The position numbers and the translations under genes are program-made. The notes beneath the pieces are model-generated. The model saw only the letters and a list, made by a program, of their open reading frames with translations. It had not been told where the DNA came from and did not search any database. Source: SZUA-444 sp965226565 (lineage in GTDB: Bacteria > Bacillota > Clostridia > Oscillospirales > Ruminococcaceae). From it: DNA of 64,000 nucleotides. The stretch covers positions 62,001-126,000 of the forward strand of contig CBDDDI010000006.1 in assembly GCA_965226565.1 (NCBI GenBank), given 5' to 3'. Shown in pieces: positions 34,593 through 43,645 of this stretch. Position 1 is the first letter of the stretch; each line of letters begins with the position of its first letter.

Positions 34593-35690
34593 TTATTGTT
34601 CATTAGTAAAAATACTATCATAATCATAATTTAAATAAAAATTATTTAAATTTTTAAAGTGTTCTTCGTAATTCTCTTTAGTAAGTAAATGCTCATCATT
34701 TTTCATATATTTAAGCATTAAAGAATTTATATCTTGATTGTAATGAATAGTGTCTTTATAAATATCTAAATTAGTAATTGTTTCATATAAATCTAAAAAA
34801 GAAAATAGTTTTATGTTTTTTTGTTCTAAGATTAAGCTTGTAGCATATTTTATACAGTCTAATGTTAGGTTTAACCTACCTTTTTGATTCATATTATCAA
34901 ACCATACAATACTATATGGTGTGTAAAAATAATAAAAATCTATATTAGGATGTTTTCTTGCTAATGATATTACATTTTGTTCAATATTTTCTTTAATGAT
35001 AATTTCATAGTTCTTATTAAATTGAATTTGTTTTAATGGTTTATTTTTTATTCTTTTATAATATTTTAATACTATTTCCGAATTATATTTGCAATTTTTT
35101 GATTTATTACCATATTCATCAAAAGATGTTATGTGAGATTTTTTTAACGTATTATTAGTCTTATTAAATATATTGTAGTCAAGAAATAAATTCATATAAT
35201 CTCCAAAAAATATATCTTTATTAAATAAATATTTTATATCATTAAGAACTATATCATCGTATAAATATGTAGGATACGATTTATATCTCATCACATTTTT
35301 TTCATTATTTACTTTACTTGTATCTAGTGATCTAATAATTGTATTAATATTTGGATTATATTTAATTGCACGTTTTAATGAATCATTTATTTCTTTATAT
35401 GATGCTCCTGGATAATGAATTTTAATACTATTTACAGAAAAAAGTTTATCAAATTCAGAAGTTTTAAAATTTTCCGTCATAGATGTTCCAGTAATAATTG
35501 CATTATATTTAAAATGACGAGTTATTCCATCGTTTTGATATCTTTCATTAAATAATTTATAATTAAATACTTTAATTGGTGCATGAAAATGGAAATATGG
35601 ATCGCAAACTATTATTAAACTTGCTAAACTAGTTAATAATAATAAAAGTATTATTATTAATGTCATTGAATATTTTTTACTTTTTTTCAT
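34593..35690 (-). CDS. Membrane-anchored SGNH-like protein, copy 2 (acyltransferase partner)
   Basis: A 365-residue protein: N-terminal membrane anchor (about 9-29), then an extracytoplasmic SGNH-like domain. The nucleophile candidate is Ser70 in IITGTSMTENF, and a D-x-x-H motif near the end (YKDTIHYN) would supply the other catalytic residues, as in DltD/AlgJ-type partners of MBOAT enzymes. It is a tandem duplicate of the gene 18 bases upstream, mostly identical in the first 90 residues and last 120 but diverged in the middle (about 115-220). Probably completes O-acylation of a surface polymer. AGGAG precedes the ATG. Confidence 0.8.
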   Translation of the reverse strand: MKKSKKYSMTLIIILLLLLTSLASLIIVCDPYFHFHAPIKVFNYKLFNERYQNDGITRHFKYNAIITGTSMTENFKTSEFDKLFSVNSIKIHYPGASYKEINDSLKRAIKYNPNINTIIRSLDTSKVNNEKNVMRYKSYPTYLYDDIVLNDIKYLFNKDIFFGDYMNLFLDYNIFNKTNNTLKKSHITSFDEYGNKSKNCKYNSEIVLKYYKRIKNKPLKQIQFNKNYEIIIKENIEQNVISLARKHPNIDFYYFYTPYSIVWFDNMNQKGRLNLTLDCIKYATSLILEQKNIKLFSFLDLYETITNLDIYKDTIHYNQDINSLMLKYMKNDEHLLTKENYEEHFKNLNNFYLNYDYDSIFTNEQ

Positions 35691-35708
35691 TTTATTCTCC
35701 TATAATTA

Positions 35709-36803
35709 TTAACTAATTTTAAAAATACTATTATAATTATAATTTAAATAAAAATTATTTAAATTTTCAAAGTGTTTTTCGTAATTTTCTTCAGTAAGTA
35801 AATGTTCATCATTTTTCATGTATTTAAGCATTAAGGAATTTATGTTTTCATTATAATGATATATGTCTTTATAATTATTTAAATTAGTAATTATCTCATA
35901 ACAATCTAAAAAAGAAAATAATTTTATATTTTTTTGTTCCAATATTAAGCTTGTAGCATATTTTATACAGTCTAATGTTAGGTTTAACTTGCCTTGTTGG
36001 TTCATATTATCAAACCATACAATACTATATGGTGTGTAAAAATAATAAAAATCTATATTACTATGTTTTCTTGCTAATGATATTATATTTTGTTCAATAT
36101 TTTCTTTAATAATGTTTTTTTCTTTTTCACTAATTGTTTCTTGCTTTAGAGATTTGTTATCTAATCTGGAATAGGAATTTAATACATTTTGTGAATTGAA
36201 TTCGTGATATTTTGTCCAATTAGCATAATCATCAAAAGATGTTATGTGAAATTTTTTGATAATATTATTATTTTTATTAGATATATTGCAATCAACGAAT
36301 AATTTAATATAATCTCCAAAAAATATATCTTTATTAAATAAATAATTTACATCATTAAAAATATTATCATCATATAAATATATAGGATATGATTCATACC
36401 TCATAATATTTTTTTTAAACATTATTTTACCTGTATCTAATCCTCTAATAATAATATTTATATTAGGGTTATATTTAAGTGCACGTTTTAATGAGTCATT
36501 TATTTCTTTATATGTTGCTCCTGAATAGGGTATTTTAATACTATTAACAGAAAAAAGTTTATCAAATTCTGAAGTTTTAAAATTTTCCGTCATAGATGTT
36601 CCGGTAATAATTGCATTATATTTAAAATGACGAGTTATTCCATCGTTTTGATATCTTTCATTAGATAATTTATAACTAAATTTATTAAGTGGAGCATGAA
36701 AATGAAAATATGGATCGCAAACTATTATTAAACTTGCTAAACTAGTTAATAAGAATAAAAGTATTATTATTAATGTTATTGAATATTTTTTACTTTTTTT
36801 CAT
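35709..36803 (-). CDS. Membrane-anchored SGNH-like protein, copy 1 (acyltransferase partner)
   Basis: A 364-residue paralogue of the following gene with the same layout: membrane anchor near 9-29, Ser70 in GTSMTENF, the conserved DPYFHFHAP and YFYTPYSIVWFDN segments, and a C-terminal D-x-x-H (YKDIYHYN). Located 12 bases after the MBOAT gene with AGGAG before the ATG. The divergent middle part suggests that the two copies use different acceptor polymers or positions, which is inference. Confidence 0.8.
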   Translation of the reverse strand: MKKSKKYSITLIIILLFLLTSLASLIIVCDPYFHFHAPLNKFSYKLSNERYQNDGITRHFKYNAIITGTSMTENFKTSEFDKLFSVNSIKIPYSGATYKEINDSLKRALKYNPNINIIIRGLDTGKIMFKKNIMRYESYPIYLYDDNIFNDVNYLFNKDIFFGDYIKLFVDCNISNKNNNIIKKFHITSFDDYANWTKYHEFNSQNVLNSYSRLDNKSLKQETISEKEKNIIKENIEQNIISLARKHSNIDFYYFYTPYSIVWFDNMNQQGKLNLTLDCIKYATSLILEQKNIKLFSFLDCYEIITNLNNYKDIYHYNENINSLMLKYMKNDEHLLTEENYEKHFENLNNFYLNYNYNSIFKIS

Positions 36804-36815
36804 TTTATTCTCCTA

Positions 36816-38294
36816 TTAAAAATTAAAATATAAAAATGTACTTATTCCAGCAAATGATATTATTGATAAAAATAATAAAATACTATTAAATATTGCGTTT
36901 TTATAAGAAAATTTAAATTTATCAATTTTTTCATTTGTATTTTTAAAGAAAAGCATGCCTATTGTTACAATAATTATTGTATATACACCATAATTTAAAC
37001 TTAGATAATTTCCTATTCTTCCGATAAAAGATCCAAAATGGCTAAAACGAGGAAGTATGAAATTAATAATATCAAAATTAAATGTTGCCATCATTGTGTT
37101 TGATAATGGTGTGAAGTTGAATTTAAGTATTTGCTTTATTAATGAAATTGCAGTATCTAAGTTTTCGGATCTAAAGAAAATCCATGTTATATTTATAAAT
37201 ATAAAAGTTATAAGCCAACTTAACGCAGGATGGATTTTTACAATTTTATTTTTGAAAATACGTTCAAATATCATGAACAAGCCATGTAATGCTCCCCAAA
37301 CTATAAATGTATAATTTGCTCCATGCCATAAGCCGCTAATGAAAAATACAATAAATAAGTTTAGATATGTTCTAATTGTTCCTTTTCTGTTTCCTCCAAG
37401 AGGAAAGTATATATACGTTCTTAGAAATCTTGTTAAAGTAATATGCCATCTTTTCCAAAAATCAGTTACAGTTAATGCTTTATATGGAGAATTGAAGTTC
37501 ATTGGAATATCGATATTAAACATTTTTCCAATACCAGTTGCCATATCACAATATCCACTAAAATCAAAATATATCTGAATTGTGTAACTTAACATTACAA
37601 ATATTGCATTTGTAGTTCCAAGGCTTTCAATATTCCCGTATCCCCAATTTACAACATTTCCAAAAGCATCAGCAATTAAAACTTTTTTTGCCATTCCTCG
37701 TGAAAAGGCCATTAGACCTATTGCAAAATTATCCCAATTAAATTTTTTCTTTGATTTATCTTGGAATTGAGGTATAGTTTCATTATGTAAAACAATTGGT
37801 CCGGCAATAAGTTGTGGAAAGAATGTTACAAAAAGACTGTATTGTCTAAATGTATACTTTGGAATAGTCCCACGATAACTGTCTACTATGTAACTTAGTT
37901 GTTGGAATGTGAAAAAGCTGATTCCTAATGGTAAAAGAATATTTTTAACAATAAGATCAGTATTAAAAATTGCGTTTATATTTTGTACAAAAAAGCCCAT
38001 GTATTTATAATAAAATAATATTCCAACATTGGCTATTAAAGCAAAAATAAAAAGTGGTAGTTTGATTTTTTGTTTTAAATCACTTAAAAAAGCACGTCCT
38101 AAAATAAAGTTTAAAACAACACTTATTACAATTATAGGTAAGTAGCTTAAGTTAAAATAAGCATAAAACCAAAGTGACATTCCTATCAAGAAATATTCTG
38201 CAAAAATTTCCTTTTTAAAATGATTTAAGACAAAATATCCAGATAAAACTAATGGTAAAAATAAAAATACAAAAATATACGAATTAAATAACAT
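36816..38294 (-). CDS. MBOAT-family O-acyltransferase (AlgI/DltB-like)
   Basis: A 492-residue polytopic membrane enzyme with about ten hydrophobic segments. The MBOAT core is clear: FDFSGYCDMATGIGKMF, the region DFWKRWHITLTRFLRTYIYFPLGG and catalytic His in GLWHGANYTFIVWG (near 325). Such enzymes pass acyl groups across the membrane to polymers such as alginate, teichoic acid or exopolysaccharide. Start chosen at ATG 38294, with TAAGGAGAAG just upstream; an earlier in-frame ATG at 38354 lies within the promoter. First gene of a three-gene operon with the two SGNH-like partners. Confidence 0.92.
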   Translation of the reverse strand: MLFNSYIFVFLFLPLVLSGYFVLNHFKKEIFAEYFLIGMSLWFYAYFNLSYLPIIVISVVLNFILGRAFLSDLKQKIKLPLFIFALIANVGILFYYKYMGFFVQNINAIFNTDLIVKNILLPLGISFFTFQQLSYIVDSYRGTIPKYTFRQYSLFVTFFPQLIAGPIVLHNETIPQFQDKSKKKFNWDNFAIGLMAFSRGMAKKVLIADAFGNVVNWGYGNIESLGTTNAIFVMLSYTIQIYFDFSGYCDMATGIGKMFNIDIPMNFNSPYKALTVTDFWKRWHITLTRFLRTYIYFPLGGNRKGTIRTYLNLFIVFFISGLWHGANYTFIVWGALHGLFMIFERIFKNKIVKIHPALSWLITFIFINITWIFFRSENLDTAISLIKQILKFNFTPLSNTMMATFNFDIINFILPRFSHFGSFIGRIGNYLSLNYGVYTIIIVTIGMLFFKNTNEKIDKFKFSYKNAIFNSILLFLSIISFAGISTFLYFNF

Positions 38295-38325
38295 TTTCTT
38301 CTCCTTATAAATTAAATACCATAAT

Positions 38326-38354
38326 ATTATAATATATTGTGGCGAATTATGCAA
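38326..38354 (-). promoter_or_regulatory. Promoter of the MBOAT operon
   Basis: Minus strand TTGCAT (38349-38354), 17-base spacer, TATAAT (38326-38331). The same TTGCAT -35 is used by the TTG tRNA-Gln and by the left-edge promoter. Confidence 0.8.
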
Positions 38355-38460
38355 TAATTTTGTGATAAAACTTTATATATTAATTATTAATTAAAGATTT
38401 ATTTATATTTTTTCATAAATTATATTATGTCATATTATTTATTGTTCATTTATAAGATGT

Positions 38461-38509
38461 AAAAAATAAAAACCTTGAAAGTTCTTCATAATAAAGAATT
38501 TTCAAGGTT
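38461..38509 (-). terminator. Terminator of the BspA-like gene pair
   Basis: AACCTTGAAA pairs with TTTCAAGGTT, extended by TTCTT/AAGAA inside; on the minus strand TTTTTATTTTTT follows. Confidence 0.85.
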
Positions 38510-38547
38510 ATATTTAGTTATTTTTAATATTGTAGTTGTTTATTATA

Positions 38548-41016
38548 TTAAATTTTTTTCTTTTTAATATATAAAATTTCAATTATACCTAAAAATGCTA
38601 ATTGTAAAAATACTAATAACCACACGTTTGAATTAGATCCTGTTTTTGGATTATTTGTTTTATTGGTAGTGCCATTTGTAGTATCTTTATTGATATTGTT
38701 TGTTTTATCAGTATTAATATTACTTGTGTTATTAGTATTAGTATTACTTGTGTTATTAGTATTCTTTGTTTTATCAGTATCAGTGTTAGTATTACCTGTG
38801 TTGTTGGTATTGCTTGTCTTATTATCGTCAGCATTACTTGTGTTATCTTTAGTTTTATCGTCAGGAGTATCATCAGCATTAGTTGTTGGAACAGTTTCTG
38901 CTAACACATATGTTGAGAATTTATCTGATTTAAAAGTAAGTGTATTTGGATTTGTGCCTAAATCATTTAACAGTAATATTTTGTTATTATGTATTTTAAT
39001 AACTGAAAATTCTTTATCAGTGTCTTTTATTGAATCAGGAAGATTAATTGTAAATTCAATTTCAAATGGTAAGTTAGTTAATTTAGTAGCTGTTGTTCCA
39101 ACTGTTTTTTTGATATTAATATCAAACACATTATTTACATTAAGTTTTTTAGCTGATGTTTTTAGATAATTATCTAAAATATTTTGTTCTTGTGTATTTA
39201 GATCTACTTGATTAATTTTATTAGTTTCAACAACAAAATTTAATTCTTTTCCACTTATTAATTCATCATCTGCAAATACTTCTGTTATTTTTTCTATTTT
39301 TACAACAGATTTAATTATATCAGAAGCATTTCCATTAGAATCTATTTTTATTGTTGGTGGTAAAATTGGTTCAAGTGAAACGTTACAATCAGTAGCAACT
39401 TTTTCATCAAATAAAGCAAATTTATCAGTGCTACTTACATAAATATTTTTTAAACTAGTACAATCATCAAATGCACTTTTTTTAATAGTTGTAAGATTAT
39501 CTGCAGACCTTAAATCAATAGTATCTAATTTATAACAACTGCCGAATGCTCCCATTTGAATAACTTTAAGAGAAGTTACATCAGTAAGATCAATTGTTGT
39601 TAAATTAATACAACCAGAAAATGCAGCCATTCCAATGCATTCAAGAGCAGTTGCACAATTCAAATTAACATTTGTTAATTTGCGACAAGAACAAAATGCA
39701 GAATTATCAAGAGTTTTAAGAGCAGTGGCATTATTTAAATTAACATCTGTTAAATTAGTGCAAAGCATAAATGCTCGTTCGTTAATAGTTTCAAGAGCAG
39801 CTGCATTGTTTAAATTGATATTTGTTAAATTACTACAGTTGTAAAAAGCATTTGCACTTATAGTTTTAAGATTAGTAGCATTACTAAAATCAATTGATTG
39901 TAGATTACTACAATTTTTAAATGCATCTTGTCCTATATTTTCAACAGTACTTGGTATAGTATAATCCATATTTGTTTTACCTATTGGATAGGTATGTAAT
40001 ATTTTTTTATCTTTACTAAATAATATACCATCTTCTGATGTGAAATTAGGATTAGTTGCGTCAATATTTATAGAAGTTAATTTTTCACATCCTAAAAAAG
40101 CATTACTATCAACATAATTAAGATTAATAGAATCATTAAAATCAATAGTTGTTAAATTTTCACATGAAATAAATGCGTTTGATTTAACAGAGGCAAGAGA
40201 AGTTGTTCCATTAAAATTAATATTCGATAAATTGTCGCAATAGGCAAAAGCTTGAGATTCAATAGTAGTTAGAGAAGATGCATTAGTAAAATCAACAGTT
40301 GATAAATTATCACAATAGGCAAAAGCTTGAGATTTAATAGTATTAAGAGCAGTTGCATTACTAAAATCAACACTTGATAATTTTTTGCAATAACCAAAAG
40401 CTTGAGATTCAATAGTAGTAAGAGCAGCTGAGTTACTAAAATCAACAACTTCTAAATTATCACAATGTTTAAATGCATATGGACCAATAGTCGTAAGAAC
40501 AGGCATATTGCTTAAGTTAACAGTTAATAAATCATAGCAGTCAGAAAATGCATTTTTATTAATATTTGTAAGAGAAGGTAAGCCACTTAAATCAATTGTA
40601 TTTAATTCATCACAAGAAGAAAATGCATAATTACCTATAGTAGTAAGAGCAGTTGCGTTTTTTAAATCAAGTGCTGCTAGATTAGCGCAATCATAAAATG
40701 CATCAGTACCAATAGTTTGAAGGCTAGTAGCATTACTAAAATCTACAGTTGTTAAGTTATAACAAGTGTCAAAAGCAGCATCTTGAATAATTTCAACATC
40801 ATTAGCTATAAATAAATGTGTTACAGTTTTATTATCAATATTTTCTGGACCTGATTTTGTGCCAGTTGAATCTGATGTATCAATTCTTCCATCTTTTTGT
40901 AATATCGCGTAAACAGGTGCTGCTGCATTTACAAAGTCATGTTTAACAAATCCTGAAATAAAAATTAAGGTTGCTGCTAAAGCTATGCTTAGTGTTTTTA
41001 ATAGTATGTTTTTCAT
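38548..41016 (-). CDS. BspA-like leucine-rich-repeat wall protein, copy 2 (NPKTG anchor)
   Basis: An 822-residue surface protein. Signal peptide about 1-30 (ends FVNAAA). About 20 LRR_5/BspA repeats of 23 residues follow (L-x-x-I-D-x-S/N-x-A-x-x-L-x-x-I-x-x-x-A-F-x-x-C), interrupted near residue 290 by a TSEDGILFSKDKK-type insert. A beta domain comes next, then an Asn/Thr/Asp-rich spacer of about 75 residues, and NPKTG with hydrophobic helix and IKKKKI. Start at ATG 41016 by comparison with copy 1 (MKNILLK) and GGAAAA upstream. Sixty-one bases after copy 1 with no terminator between, so cotranscribed. Adhesin-like role inferred. Confidence 0.88.
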   Translation of the reverse strand: MKNILLKTLSIALAATLIFISGFVKHDFVNAAAPVYAILQKDGRIDTSDSTGTKSGPENIDNKTVTHLFIANDVEIIQDAAFDTCYNLTTVDFSNATSLQTIGTDAFYDCANLAALDLKNATALTTIGNYAFSSCDELNTIDLSGLPSLTNINKNAFSDCYDLLTVNLSNMPVLTTIGPYAFKHCDNLEVVDFSNSAALTTIESQAFGYCKKLSSVDFSNATALNTIKSQAFAYCDNLSTVDFTNASSLTTIESQAFAYCDNLSNINFNGTTSLASVKSNAFISCENLTTIDFNDSINLNYVDSNAFLGCEKLTSINIDATNPNFTSEDGILFSKDKKILHTYPIGKTNMDYTIPSTVENIGQDAFKNCSNLQSIDFSNATNLKTISANAFYNCSNLTNINLNNAAALETINERAFMLCTNLTDVNLNNATALKTLDNSAFCSCRKLTNVNLNCATALECIGMAAFSGCINLTTIDLTDVTSLKVIQMGAFGSCYKLDTIDLRSADNLTTIKKSAFDDCTSLKNIYVSSTDKFALFDEKVATDCNVSLEPILPPTIKIDSNGNASDIIKSVVKIEKITEVFADDELISGKELNFVVETNKINQVDLNTQEQNILDNYLKTSAKKLNVNNVFDINIKKTVGTTATKLTNLPFEIEFTINLPDSIKDTDKEFSVIKIHNNKILLLNDLGTNPNTLTFKSDKFSTYVLAETVPTTNADDTPDDKTKDNTSNADDNKTSNTNNTGNTNTDTDKTKNTNNTSNTNTNNTSNINTDKTNNINKDTTNGTTNKTNNPKTGSNSNVWLLVFLQLAFLGIIEILYIKKKKI

Positions 41017-41077
41017 AACCAAATTTTCCTTATAATATAAAAAGTTTTTGTGTTTTAAATAATGTAGATATTCTATA

Positions 41078-43294
41078 TCAGTTTTTTGATTTTTTGTTAT
41101 CATATGAAATTTTTATTAAACCTAAAAATGCTAATTGTAAAAATACTAGTAAGTATACATTTGAGTTAGAACCTGTTTTTGGATTATCTGTTGTGTTTGT
41201 AGTGTTTTTTGTAGCATCTTTGTTTGTTTTATTAGAGTTATCAACAGTTGTAGTTGGAACAGTTTCTGCTATCATATATGTTGAGAATTCATCTGTTTTA
41301 AATGTGATTGTGTTTGGATTTGTGTCTAAATCTTTTAGTAAATCTATTTTGTTGTTATGTATTTTAATAATTGAGAATTCTTTGTTTTTTCCTTTTAATG
41401 AATCAGGAATGTTTATTGTAATTTCAATGTCAGATGGCAAATTAGTTAGTTTAGTTGTTGTTGTGCCAACTATTTTTTCAAGATAAATGTCTAAAACAGT
41501 GTCTATTTTTATTTTGCCTTCTAGATTTTTAATATAATTACTTATAATTTCTTTTTCTGCTTTATTTACATTATCTTTTTTAATTTCATCAACTTTTAAA
41601 TTAATTTCTAATTTATCTGTACCTGCTAATTCTTTATCTGTGAATATAACTTTAAAGCTGTCTTCTTGTATAACAGGTTTAATTGTGTTAGCTGCGTTTC
41701 CATTAGATTTAACTTCTGGTTTTGTTATTGCTGGTTTATCTTCAAGATCATTTCCTGTTTCATCTTTTGACTCAGTTCCTGGATCATCTTCTGGATCTTT
41801 TTCAGGTTCATCTCCTGGTTCATCCTCTGGATCATCTCCTGGATCTTCTGGAGGTGTGACAGGATGTGTTTTAACTAAAACGTCACAATCATCAGTGATG
41901 TTATTTTCATCAAATAGAGTAATTTTATCAGCATCACTTACATAAATAGTTTTTAAATCAGTACAATCTATAAATGCATAATCTTCGATATTTTCAAGGT
42001 TAGTTGAATAGCTTAAATCAACAGTAGTTAATTTAGGACATTTATAAAATCCTCTTGCTTTAATAGTTTTAAGAGAAGTAGCATTAGTAAGATCAATTGT
42101 TGTTAAGTTATCACAGTGATCAAATGCAGCTGTGCCAATATTTTTAAGAGCTGTTGTATTGTTTAAATTAACAGTTATTAAATTATCGCAATGAGCAAAG
42201 GCATTTTCTTCAATATTCTCAAGGTTAGTTGCATTACTTAAATTAACTGTTGCTAAATTATGACAACCATAAAATGAAAGTCTATTAATAGTTTTGAGAT
42301 TGTTGGTATTAGCTAAATTAAGATTTGTTAAATTATTCAAATAAAGAAATGCAAAATTATTAATAGATTCAACTGTTTCTGGAATAGTGTAATTTGTATC
42401 AATTTTATTAGTTGGATATGTATGTAATATTTTTTTATCTTTAGTAAATAATACACCATCTTCTGATGTGTAATGAGTATTTAGTGGATTAATAATTATA
42501 GAATTTAAATTAATACATTGACCAAATGTAGATTCTCCAATGTATTCAATATTAATTGCATCACTAAAATCAATTGTTGTTATATTATTAGTACAAGAAA
42601 ATGCCCTTTTACCAATGGTGGTAAGAGATGATGTGTTATTAAAATTAAGATTTGTTAAATTAGTACAGCCTAAAAATGCATTTTCACCAATAGTAGTAAG
42701 ATTAGTTGCACCACTAAAATCAACTGTTGATAAATTTTCACAACTGCTGAATGCACCTTTATTAATAGTAGTAAGATTAGTTGTGCCAATAAAATTAATT
42801 ATTGTCAAATCATCACAGCTTGAAAATGCACTTTCACCAATAGTAGTAAGAGCAGCTGCACCATCAAAATTGACTGTTGATAGATTTTTACAGTTTCCGA
42901 ATGCATGTTTACCAATAGTAGTAAGTGCAGTTGCACCATCAAAATTAATTGTTGATAGATTTTTAGAAGAGTAAAATGCTTGTTCACTAATAGCTGTAAG
43001 ATTAGTTGCATTTTTAAAATCAATACTTGTTAAATTGTCATAGCTACTAAATATGTCTTTTTCAATTATTGTAACATCACTATCTATAAATAGATGTGTT
43101 ATAGTATTTTTAGCAATATTTTCTGGACCTGTTTTTGTGCCAGTTGAATCAGCTGTATCAGCTTTGCCATCTGATTGCAATATGCCGTAAACAGCTGTTG
43201 CAGCTTTTACAATATCATTTTCTACAAATCCTGAAATGAGAATTAAAGTTGCCGCTAAAGTTACGCTTAATATTTTTAATAGTATATTTTTCAT
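41078..43294 (-). CDS. BspA-like leucine-rich-repeat wall protein, copy 1 (NPKTG anchor)
   Basis: A 738-residue paralogue of the next gene with the same plan: signal peptide, BspA-type LRR units (about 60-470) with the SEDGVLFTKDKKILHTYP insert, a Pro/Asp/Glu-rich linker (TPPEDPGDDPEDEPG onward), the beta domain beginning near KSNGNAANTIKPV, and NPKTG-helix-KKSKN. The linkers differ in kind: acidic Pro-rich here, Asn/Thr-rich in copy 2, while the anchor region is nearly the same. Start ATG 43294 follows AAGGAGAA. First gene of the pair. Confidence 0.88.
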   Translation of the reverse strand: MKNILLKILSVTLAATLILISGFVENDIVKAATAVYGILQSDGKADTADSTGTKTGPENIAKNTITHLFIDSDVTIIEKDIFSSYDNLTSIDFKNATNLTAISEQAFYSSKNLSTINFDGATALTTIGKHAFGNCKNLSTVNFDGAAALTTIGESAFSSCDDLTIINFIGTTNLTTINKGAFSSCENLSTVDFSGATNLTTIGENAFLGCTNLTNLNFNNTSSLTTIGKRAFSCTNNITTIDFSDAINIEYIGESTFGQCINLNSIIINPLNTHYTSEDGVLFTKDKKILHTYPTNKIDTNYTIPETVESINNFAFLYLNNLTNLNLANTNNLKTINRLSFYGCHNLATVNLSNATNLENIEENAFAHCDNLITVNLNNTTALKNIGTAAFDHCDNLTTIDLTNATSLKTIKARGFYKCPKLTTVDLSYSTNLENIEDYAFIDCTDLKTIYVSDADKITLFDENNITDDCDVLVKTHPVTPPEDPGDDPEDEPGDEPEKDPEDDPGTESKDETGNDLEDKPAITKPEVKSNGNAANTIKPVIQEDSFKVIFTDKELAGTDKLEINLKVDEIKKDNVNKAEKEIISNYIKNLEGKIKIDTVLDIYLEKIVGTTTTKLTNLPSDIEITINIPDSLKGKNKEFSIIKIHNNKIDLLKDLDTNPNTITFKTDEFSTYMIAETVPTTTVDNSNKTNKDATKNTTNTTDNPKTGSNSNVYLLVFLQLAFLGLIKISYDNKKSKN

Positions 43295-43332
43295 AACCAA
43301 ATTCTCCTTATGTTATATTTTAATTTGTTGAT

Positions 43333-43361
43333 ATTTTACTATATTTTGTAGTTTTTTGCAA
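43333..43361 (-). promoter_or_regulatory. Promoter of the BspA-like gene pair
   Basis: Minus strand TTGCAA (43356-43361), 17-base spacer, TAAAAT (43333-43338), about 35 bases before the ATG. Confidence 0.65.
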
Positions 43362-43515
43362 TGAATTGTTATTAATTAAATATATTAATGTGCAATTATT
43401 ACAAATAAGGTATGTTAATTTTGAATTTGTATATGTGTTATTTGTAATAGTTTAAAATATATATTTAAGAAATTGTGCATAGAAAGGATTGTTTAGATAT
43501 ATTTATATAAAATAG

Positions 43516-43544
43516 TTTACATTTATTATAATATATGCTATTAT
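43516..43544 (+). promoter_or_regulatory. Promoter of the 43646 lipoprotein gene
   Basis: TTTACA (43516-43521), 17-base spacer, TATTAT (43539-43544). The rest of the 350-base divergent intergenic region (43295-43645) is AT-rich without a clear gene. Confidence 0.6.
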
Positions 43545-43645
43545 TATACATAATAAGACTTTAAAAGCAATATTGTTCCAAAATTAAAATAATATGATTT
43601 TTTAGTTTTTATTATACTATAATGTTATGTATTAAGGAGAGTATT

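Noticed and set aside
38663..39169. Plus-strand open frame rich in Val and Leu
   Set aside because: It is the antisense reading of the Asn/Thr repeat linker and beta domain of the BspA-like protein; low complexity explains the lack of stops.
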